Part shown: positions 42,284-47,583 of the stretch, in pieces
How positions within the stretch are numbered: the stretch's first letter is position 1
Layout: each line of letters opens with the position of its first letter
Source of the DNA: an uncultured Anaerolineae bacterium
GTDB lineage: Bacteria; Chloroflexota; Anaerolineae; Aggregatilineales; UBA2796
NCBI GenBank assembly: GCA_938005675.1
Contig: CALKXH010000056.1
Span: forward strand, 1 to 47,583
Direction: 5' to 3'
DNA length: 47,583 nucleotides
The notes under the pieces: generated by a model
Database searches by the model: none
Told to the model about the DNA's origin: nothing
Seen by the model: the letters and a program-made list of their open reading frames with translations, nothing else
Translations under genes and position numbers: made by a program

Positions 42284-42871
42284 ATGCTGATTGATTTCGC
42301 GCCCGTGCGCGAGGGCAGCCTCAAGCTGCTGGACTTCGCAGGGCGCTTCGGCTTTCACGAGCTGCGCCTCGCCCTGAACGCTTACTACGACGCCACGCTC
42401 GATCTGCTGGCGGACTGCGACGACGCCACCCTCACCTTCGAGCCGCACGATCCTGAGGCGCACGATCCCTTCGCGCCTGAGGCGGATCAGCACATCGGCT
42501 GGAATTTGGCGCACCTGGTGCTGCACGTCACAGCCAGCCTCGAAGAGGGCGCGGCGTTTTGCTCGCTGCTGGGGCGCGGCGTGACGGTCGGCGGCAGGCT
42601 GCGCTACGAGCCCGACTGGCGGACGTTCACGCGCCGCGAGCAGGTCATCGGGCGCTTGGAGGAGAGCCGCCGCATGTGCCTCGCCTACCTCGATACCCTG
42701 CCCGACCCGCCGCACCTCGACGTCTTCCGCGAGATGCCCGAACAGTACATCGCGTTCTTCGGGCAGCTCAACGCGCCCGCTAATCTGCTGCTGGGCTTGC
42801 TGCACTGGGACGATCACATGGCGCAGATGCGCGACGCTAAGGCGCAGGCGCAGGCGGCGCTGAAGGCATAG
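42284..42871 (+). CDS. DinB-like four-helix protein
   Basis: Starting at ATG 42284 (MLIDFAPVREG, GAGAGG eight bases upstream) gives 195 residues; the frame is open to 42209, but that has no better site. HIGWNLAHLVLHVTASL and LLGLLHWDDHMAQM place His residues as in the DinB/YfiT metal site, a fold used by thiol transferases and enzymes of small-thiol metabolism. The exact reaction is unknown. It heads an operon with a quinone oxidoreductase (gap of two bases) and an SDR gene. Confidence 0.8.
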   Translation: MLIDFAPVREGSLKLLDFAGRFGFHELRLALNAYYDATLDLLADCDDATLTFEPHDPEAHDPFAPEADQHIGWNLAHLVLHVTASLEEGAAFCSLLGRGVTVGGRLRYEPDWRTFTRREQVIGRLEESRRMCLAYLDTLPDPPHLDVFREMPEQYIAFFGQLNAPANLLLGLLHWDDHMAQMRDAKAQAQAALKA

Positions 42872-42873
42872 CC

Positions 42874-43851
42874 ATGCGCGCCGTGCTGTACGACTCGGCG
42901 GGCGGCGCGGAGGTGCTGTACGTGGGCGAGGCGCCCGATCCGCAGCCCGCCGCCGACGAACTGCTGATCCGCGTGCGCGCCACCGCCCTCAATCGCGCCG
43001 ACTTGCTCCAAAGGCGAGGCGCTTATCCGCCGCCGCCCGACGCCTCACCGATTCTGGGCTTGGAGGCGGCGGGCGAGGTCGTCTACGCGCCTGAGGGCGC
43101 GCCCTTCGCCATCGGCGAGCGCGTGATGGCGGTGGTGACGGGCGGCGGCTACGCCGAGTACGCTCGCGTGCCCGTCGGCATGGCGATGCGCGTGCCGCCC
43201 GCTTTCACGTGGGAGCAAGCCGCCGCCCTCCCGGAGGTCTTTTTGACGGCGTACCTGAATCTGTTCACCTTAGGCGGCTTGCAAGCGGGCGAGAGCGTCT
43301 TGATCCACGCCGGGGGCAGCGGAGTCGGCACGGCGGCGATTCAGTTGGCGCGCGAGGCGGGCGCGCGCGTCTTCGCCACGGCTGGCACGCCCGAAAAACT
43401 CGCCAAGTGCCGCGAGCTGGGCGCTCAGCTCGCCATCAACTACAAGCACGAGGCGTTTGCCGTCGCTGTGCGCGGCGCGACGGACGGGCGCGGCGTCGAT
43501 CTGATCTTGGACTGCGTCGGCGCGCCGAATTGGGCGGCGAATCTAGAGGCGCTGAGCATCGGCGGGCGGCTGATGCTGATCGGCTTCTTGGGCGGCTCGA
43601 AGGCGAACCTCGATCTCGCCCCGATCCTGACTAAGAGTCTGCGAGTGAGCGGCACGACCTTGCGCCGTATGCCGTTGCCGCAGAAGATCGCCTTGACGCG
43701 CGCCTTCGAAGCCTTCGCCCTGCCGCGCTTCGAGAGCGGCGCGCTGCAGCCGATCATCGACCGCGTCTTCCCGCTCTCCCAAGCGGCTGAGGCGCATCGC
43801 TACATGGAGAGCAACCAGAACATCGGCAAAATTATCCTGAGAGTGGACTAG
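42874..43851 (+). CDS. NAD(P)H-quinone oxidoreductase, zinc-independent MDR family (PIG3-like)
   Basis: The 325-residue product has an MRAVLYDSAGGAEVLYVGE start, VRATALNRADLLQRRGAYPPPP, AALPEVFLTAYLNLFTLGGLQAGESVLIHAGGSGVGTAAIQLAR (the Rossmann glycine motif AGGSGVG) and GRGVDLILDCVGAPNW. The absence of the structural and catalytic zinc cysteines and the PIG3/TP53I3-like order place it with quinone oxidoreductases. It sits between the DinB-like and SDR genes. Confidence 0.92.
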   Translation: MRAVLYDSAGGAEVLYVGEAPDPQPAADELLIRVRATALNRADLLQRRGAYPPPPDASPILGLEAAGEVVYAPEGAPFAIGERVMAVVTGGGYAEYARVPVGMAMRVPPAFTWEQAAALPEVFLTAYLNLFTLGGLQAGESVLIHAGGSGVGTAAIQLAREAGARVFATAGTPEKLAKCRELGAQLAINYKHEAFAVAVRGATDGRGVDLILDCVGAPNWAANLEALSIGGRLMLIGFLGGSKANLDLAPILTKSLRVSGTTLRRMPLPQKIALTRAFEAFALPRFESGALQPIIDRVFPLSQAAEAHRYMESNQNIGKIILRVD

Positions 43852-43857
43852 AGAGCT

Positions 43858-44571
43858 ATGGAGCAGAAAGTTATCCTGATCGCGGGCGCCGGGCGCGGCA
43901 TCGGGCGCGCTTTGGCGCTGAAGTTGGCGGCGCAAGGCGCCAAGCTCGCCCTGAGCGCGCGCACGTACGTCGAGCTGAACGCGCTCGCCGATGAGATTAA
44001 GGCGCTGGGCGGGCAGGCGCTCGCCATCAGCGCCGATATGACCGTCCAGCGCGACGTGGCGAACCTGATCGCCGAGACGCAGGCGACCTACGGGCGCATC
44101 GATGCCGTGTACTACGGCGCGGGCGTCGGGGCGCTGAAAGGCGCTCTAGAGCTGCAGGAGTCCGAGCTGGATCGCATGTGGGAGACCAATTTCAAGGGGC
44201 TGTTCCACATCACGCGGGCTGCCATCCCGCACATGCTCAACAACGGCGGCGGACATTTCGTGGTGCCAGTCGGCATTTTGGGGCGGCACGTCATGCGCAA
44301 CTCAGGCGGCTACAGCGCCTCAAAGTTCGCCGTGGTTGGCTGGGTGAAGGCGCTGGGCGAGGAATTCAACAAGCGCGGCATCCGCTTCACCTTGCTGTAC
44401 TTGGGCGGCGTGGATACCAGCTTTTGGGATAGCATTGAGATGCGCGTGGATCGTGGCAAGATGCTCACGGCGGAAGCAGCGGCGGATGTAGCCCTCTACG
44501 CCCTGAACGCGCCCCGCCCCGCCGTCGTCAACGAGATCGTCATGCAGCCGGACTCCCATCAGTTCATCTGA
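43858..44571 (+). CDS. Short-chain dehydrogenase/reductase with altered catalytic Ser position
   Basis: The 237-residue Rossmann protein has cofactor motif GAGRGIGRALALKLA, then DMTVQRDVANL and a YYGAGVG segment in place of NNAG. The catalytic Tyr and Lys are in GGYSASKFAVVGW. Where most SDRs have a Ser (NISSxxG), this protein reads VPVGILG, so the Ser is absent. The reaction is unknown. It ends the DinB/quinone-oxidoreductase/SDR operon. Confidence 0.85.
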   Translation: MEQKVILIAGAGRGIGRALALKLAAQGAKLALSARTYVELNALADEIKALGGQALAISADMTVQRDVANLIAETQATYGRIDAVYYGAGVGALKGALELQESELDRMWETNFKGLFHITRAAIPHMLNNGGGHFVVPVGILGRHVMRNSGGYSASKFAVVGWVKALGEEFNKRGIRFTLLYLGGVDTSFWDSIEMRVDRGKMLTAEAAADVALYALNAPRPAVVNEIVMQPDSHQFI

Positions 44572-44580
44572 GCAGCGCCT

Positions 44581-44605
44581 GAGCGCCGTGCCAGAGACGG
44601 CGCTC
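44581..44605 (+). terminator. Hairpin after the SDR gene
   Basis: GAGCGCCGT and ACGGCGCTC form a perfect nine-base stem with a seven-base loop, ten bases after the stop. No T-run follows. Confidence 0.5.
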
Positions 44606-44644
44606 ACGCCGATCTTGCCGCTAACGCACCACAGCCTTTTCCGC

Positions 44645-44650
44645 TATAAT
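44645..44650 (+). promoter_or_regulatory. Predicted -10 box for the 44690 membrane-protein gene
   Basis: TATAAT lies 39 bases before the ATG. No clear -35 stands 16-18 bases upstream (TAACGC at 17). Confidence 0.45.
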
Positions 44651-44689
44651 CCGTTTGGGAAATCGTTTCAAGCGCGCTTGTGAGACGCC

Positions 44690-45100
44690 ATGACCAACTT
44701 GATCGATTCACTCGGTCTGATCTTGAGCAACGCTTACATCCTGTTCTGCCTGTTTTTGGGGCTGTGGGCGGGCTTGAATGCCTTGCGCGGCGAGGGGCTG
44801 AGCGGCAACTTCTGGGGCGCCATGTGGACGGCGACCTTCTTGGGCATCGCCGGCTTGGTGGTCTGGCTGCTGCGCACCTTGGCGGGCGAGCCGCTGCGCT
44901 GGGTCTACTTTCTGTACTCGCTCTTCTTCGTCTTGGTGCTGCCGGGCACCTTCTCGTTGCTGCGCGGGCGCGATGACCGCACGGCAGCCGCGATTTTCGC
45001 GGGCGTGGCGATCTTTTCGGCGTTGGCGGCGATCTCCGCCACCGACCCCTCGCGCGGGATCATCGTCTTACCCGTCCTGACGCCCACTGCTGTACCCTGA
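44690..45100 (+). CDS. Small membrane protein of unknown function
   Basis: A 136-residue product with about four hydrophobic segments (NAYILFCLFLGLWAGLNAL, FLGIAGLVVWLLRTL, WVYFLYSLFFVLVLPGTFSL, AAAIFAGVAIFSALAAISA) and no recognised motif. It lies eight bases before a stand-alone receiver-domain gene, so the two are probably co-transcribed. Confidence 0.65.
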   Translation: MTNLIDSLGLILSNAYILFCLFLGLWAGLNALRGEGLSGNFWGAMWTATFLGIAGLVVWLLRTLAGEPLRWVYFLYSLFFVLVLPGTFSLLRGRDDRTAAAIFAGVAIFSALAAISATDPSRGIIVLPVLTPTAVP

Positions 45101-45108
45101 GGCACACT

Positions 45109-45498
45109 ATGAAACGCATCCTGATCGTCGACGACGAAATGGATACCCTCAACCTGTTCAAGATGATGCTGGAGCTGATCGGCTACACAGCCATCATCAC
45201 CCCCGACCCCGCCCACGCCCTGACCCTCGCCGAGATCGAGCGACCAGATTGCATCCTGCTCGATATCATGATGCCCAAACTGGATGGCTTCACGGTCTGC
45301 AAGATGTTGCGCCTGCATCCAACCACGCACAACTTGCCCATCGTCTTCGTGACCGCCTACCAAGCCAACAACCTTGAAGCGCGCCGCATCGAGGCGGGCG
45401 CCGACCTGCTGGTGCCGAAGCCCGCCAGTATGGATGCTCTCATCAAGACCATCGAGCGCGCTATCGCTCTGCGCCAGCAAGCTGCTCCGAGCGGCTGA
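45109..45498 (+). CDS. Single-domain response regulator receiver
   Basis: The 129-residue protein is a complete receiver and nothing else. The acidic pair is in ILIVDDEM, the phosphoacceptor Asp in CILLDIMMPKLDG, the switch Thr in VFVTAYQ, and the Lys in LLVPKPASMD. It has no output domain and no kinase gene beside it, so its partner is unknown; a phosphorelay or a protein-interaction output is likely. It shares a transcript with the upstream small membrane protein. Confidence 0.9.
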   Translation: MKRILIVDDEMDTLNLFKMMLELIGYTAIITPDPAHALTLAEIERPDCILLDIMMPKLDGFTVCKMLRLHPTTHNLPIVFVTAYQANNLEARRIEAGADLLVPKPASMDALIKTIERAIALRQQAAPSG

Positions 45499-45572
45499 GC
45501 CGCCCTTGACGGCGTTCGCTCGACTGGGCATGATCGAGAACGTCCTAGCCTAGCCCTGAAAGTGACGGTGTG

Positions 45573-46649
45573 ATGTCCAAACCAACCATTGTTGTGCTAC
45601 AAGGCGACCAGACCGGTCAAGAGCTGCTGGTCGAGGCGCTGCGCGTGCTGCAACCGAGCGTCATCCGCTACGACCTGGAGTTCATCCCCTTCGATCTCTC
45701 GCTAGAGAATCGGCGCGCCACTCAAAACGGCGTGGTCTATGAGGCAGCCGAGGCGCTCAACCAGTTCGGCTACGGCATCAAGGCAGCCACCATCACGCCA
45801 GAGCAAAAGGGCGACGTCGGCAGCCCCAACGCCCTGCTGCGCGAGGCGATCAAAGGCGAGGTGATCCTGCGCACCGGACGGCGCATCCCCTCAGTGCGCC
45901 CCTACGTGGGCGTCTACGCCCCGATCACGGTCGTGCGCATGGCGGTTGACGACGCCTATAACGCCAAAGAATGGCGCGAGGGCGAGGGCTTGGATGAGCG
46001 CGCCTACCGCACCGAGAAGCTCTCGCGGCGGACGTGCCGCGTGGTGGCGGAGTACGCTTTCACGCACGCCGCCAAGACCGGCGCCAAGGTCTTCGGCGGA
46101 CCGAAATATACTGTCTCGCCCGTCTATGAGGGCATGTTCAAAGAAGAGCTGGATGCCGCCGCAGCGCGGCATCCGCACGTGCGCTACGATCCGCAGCTGA
46201 TCGACGCCACCTACGCCCTCCTGCTGGATACCAGCGGCGAGGCGCTGGTCATCCCGACCCTCAACCGCGATGGCGACTTGCTCTCCGACCTCGTCATCAA
46301 GATGTTCGGCTCAATTGCCGGCGCCGAGTCGCAGATTTTGAGCTTCGATGAGAATATGAACGTGCGCGTGGTGGTCACTGAAGCGCCGCACGGCACAGCG
46401 CCCGCCTTGCAGGGCAAAAACGTGGCGAATCCGATGGCGATGATCCTCGCGGGCGCCGCCTTGCTCTCGCACATGGCGGACGTGGCAGCTCAGCGCGCCA
46501 GCCGCGCCATCTACGAGGCGACCCTCGAAGCAGTCCATCAGGGCGTGCGCACCGCCGATCTGGGCGGACACGCCAGCACGACCGAATTCACCGATGAGGT
46601 CATCCGCCGCGTCAGCAGTAAACTTGAGGTGTGGGACTCGTTGCGCTGA
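45573..46649 (+). CDS. Isocitrate/isopropylmalate dehydrogenase-like protein, divergent
   Basis: The product is 358 residues from ATG 45573, or 359 from GTG 45570. The fold and order match the IDH/IPMDH family (LVIPTLNRDGDLLSDLVIKMFGSIAGAES, and TEAPHGTAPALQGKNVANPMAMILAGAALL), which oxidatively decarboxylates a 2-hydroxyacid with NAD(P). Several key sites differ: the start is QGDQTGQELL instead of GDGIGPE, the catalytic KANVLK stretch is KYTVSPVYEGMFKEEL, and the substrate-Tyr ENTEG-type motif reads RMAVDDAYNAKEW. The substrate may not be isocitrate or isopropylmalate. A short gap follows the receiver gene. Confidence 0.82.
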   Translation: MSKPTIVVLQGDQTGQELLVEALRVLQPSVIRYDLEFIPFDLSLENRRATQNGVVYEAAEALNQFGYGIKAATITPEQKGDVGSPNALLREAIKGEVILRTGRRIPSVRPYVGVYAPITVVRMAVDDAYNAKEWREGEGLDERAYRTEKLSRRTCRVVAEYAFTHAAKTGAKVFGGPKYTVSPVYEGMFKEELDAAAARHPHVRYDPQLIDATYALLLDTSGEALVIPTLNRDGDLLSDLVIKMFGSIAGAESQILSFDENMNVRVVVTEAPHGTAPALQGKNVANPMAMILAGAALLSHMADVAAQRASRAIYEATLEAVHQGVRTADLGGHASTTEFTDEVIRRVSSKLEVWDSLR

Positions 46650-46679
46650 ACGCAGCGAGCCCTCTAGGGGAGACGATCC

Positions 46680-47084
46680 GTGCGTAAAGCCCTCAGGCGC
46701 CTCGGCTGCGCCGTGCTATTCGTGCCGTGGTTGGCGCTGATGTTCGCGCCGTGCTTCGTGATCGCCCTCGTCTCGCAGGGCGAGATCGCCATCCAATGGA
46801 GCGACGTGCCTGAGGATGCCTTCCGCATCTGGCTGCTGCGCGATGTGCCAATCGGCGGGGTGGGCATCGCCACCTCGCAGCGTCGCGCGCCCGCCCAGCC
46901 CGCAGAGGGCGGCGAGGTCATCTGCACGCTCATCGAGGTGCGTTTTGTGGTCTGGCAGGGGAACGCCGAGCGCGCTGGCGCCCTGCCCAGCCGTCAATGC
47001 GCCTGCTATCAGCGGGCGCGCCCCGATCAGGCGTGGCAGACCCTCTCGATGGGCGACGAAGCCTGCCAACTGATCGGCAAGTGA
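46680..47084 (+). CDS. Small membrane-anchored protein of unknown function
   Basis: The 134-residue product starts at GTG 46680, seven bases after AGGGGAG. One N-terminal membrane helix (CAVLFVPWLALMFAPCFVIALV) precedes a soluble part containing Cys residues near the end (QCACYQRARP...DEACQ), perhaps a disulfide-bearing extracytoplasmic domain. No family recognised. Confidence 0.7.
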   Translation: MRKALRRLGCAVLFVPWLALMFAPCFVIALVSQGEIAIQWSDVPEDAFRIWLLRDVPIGGVGIATSQRRAPAQPAEGGEVICTLIEVRFVVWQGNAERAGALPSRQCACYQRARPDQAWQTLSMGDEACQLIGK

Positions 47085-47174
47085 CGCCCTCTAACACAAC
47101 ATTTTGATGTGCAAAAGTGAGGCTGTTGCTCTAAAATCAAGAGCAGGCGTAGAGCTGTACAGGTAGTGAGTGCT

Positions 47175-47583
47175 GTGAAGTCCCGCGTCGTCCGTTACGA
47201 TCCTCAGAACGACTTTTACAGTTTGCTGGGCATCCCGAGCGATGCCAGCCTAAAGCAAGTGCAGCGGGCGTTCCGCCGACGGGCAAAGGAAGTTCATCCC
47301 GACCGCAACCCGCATCGGGTGGCTTGGGCAACCGAACAGTTCCGCCGCCTGAACGAGGCTTACGAAGTGCTGAGCGACGCTGCCCGCCGCCAAGAGTACG
47401 ACCGTCAACGCCGAGAGGCAAATCTCGCCGCTTATGCCGCCGCCTACACTGCTGATTGGACGCCGCCCTCCAAGACTCGCGCCTCGACGCCGCCCGATCC
47501 GCGCGACCGCGAGGCTTTCTGGGAGTGGTATCGCAGAGTCAAGCCGCGCTACACCTCTCGAAACGATCCGTACGCCGCCGCTC
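47175..47583 (+). CDS. J-domain protein, N-terminal part (3' end outside window)
   Basis: Starting at GTG 47175 (or GTG 47166), the frame runs off the window after 136 codons. Residues about 10-75 are a J domain: DFYSLLGIPSDASLKQVQRAFRRRAKEVHPDRNPHR, with the HPD tripeptide that stimulates DnaK ATPase, then FRRLNEAYEVLSDAARRQEYDR. A Pro/Ala-rich stretch and DREAFWEWYRRVKPRY follow. DnaJ zinc-finger and C-terminal domains are not in view, so DnaJ, CbpA or a J-domain-only type cannot be told apart. Confidence 0.88.
   Translation, partial: MKSRVVRYDPQNDFYSLLGIPSDASLKQVQRAFRRRAKEVHPDRNPHRVAWATEQFRRLNEAYEVLSDAARRQEYDRQRREANLAAYAAAYTADWTPPSKTRASTPPDPRDREAFWEWYRRVKPRYTSRNDPYAAA

Noticed and set aside
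47104-47137. Promoter for the J-domain gene
   Set aside because: TTGATG and TAAAAT are present, but the spacing (22 bases) is too long.

Overview
This window is a GC-rich bacterial chromosome segment with tightly packed genes and no insertion sequences, phage genes or CRISPR array. The gene content suggests a member of the Chloroflexota, probably Anaerolineae-like. The pointers are a winged-helix/BTAD regulator, DarA/PstA-type cyclic-di-AMP receptors, Thr/Pro-linker lipoproteins, a tRNA-Thr/rpmG/tRNA-Trp/secE/nusG/rplK/rplA block and a 7TM-GAF sensor protein. This assignment is inference; no 16S rRNA gene is present.

Layout. Bases 1-9.0 kb are information processing. The tail of a class A penicillin-binding protein converges on dnaA. 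A leftward block then runs tRNA-Thr(UGU), tRNA-Thr(GGU), rpmG, tRNA-Trp, secE, nusG, rplK, rplA. Divergent from it is a rightward ffh-rpsP-khpA-rimM operon. Bases 9-17.6 kb hold an amidase, a metallo-beta-lactamase-fold protein with a small partner, a primary sigma factor co-transcribed with a LiaF-like membrane protein, and a four-gene ABC/GldG/DUF4340 export cluster. Bases 17.7-24.8 kb run rightward: an extracellular GH13 lipoprotein, hisS, a degenerate STAND/BTAD regulator, a YraN-family protein, miaA and a membrane-anchored unknown.

Bases 24.9-32.4 kb run leftward: a multi-pass glycosyltransferase with a CgeB-like glycosyltransferase, then a six-gene operon (two tandem cyclic-di-AMP receptor paralogues, queA, tsaB, rimI, family-4 uracil-DNA glycosylase), then a lipoprotein. 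Bases 32.5-39.7 kb are one gene for a 2361-residue secreted protein built from about 20 beta-rich repeats. Bases 39.7-47.6 kb run rightward: a GNAT protein, a 7TM-GAF-helix-turn-helix protein without a kinase domain, a DinB/quinone-oxidoreductase/SDR operon, a small membrane protein with a stand-alone receiver, a divergent isocitrate/isopropylmalate-type dehydrogenase, a small membrane protein and the start of a J-domain protein.

Many intergenic regions carry good sigma70-type promoters (TTGnnn, 17-18 nt, TAnnnT), which fits the primary sigma factor encoded here. tRNA modification is a recurring theme (miaA, queA, tsaB, and hisS for charging). The items most worth a second look are the kinase-less 7TM-GAF-HTH protein, the regulator that has lost its P-loop, the tandem cyclic-di-AMP receptors, the giant repeat protein, and the two-helix SecE with its long charged tail.
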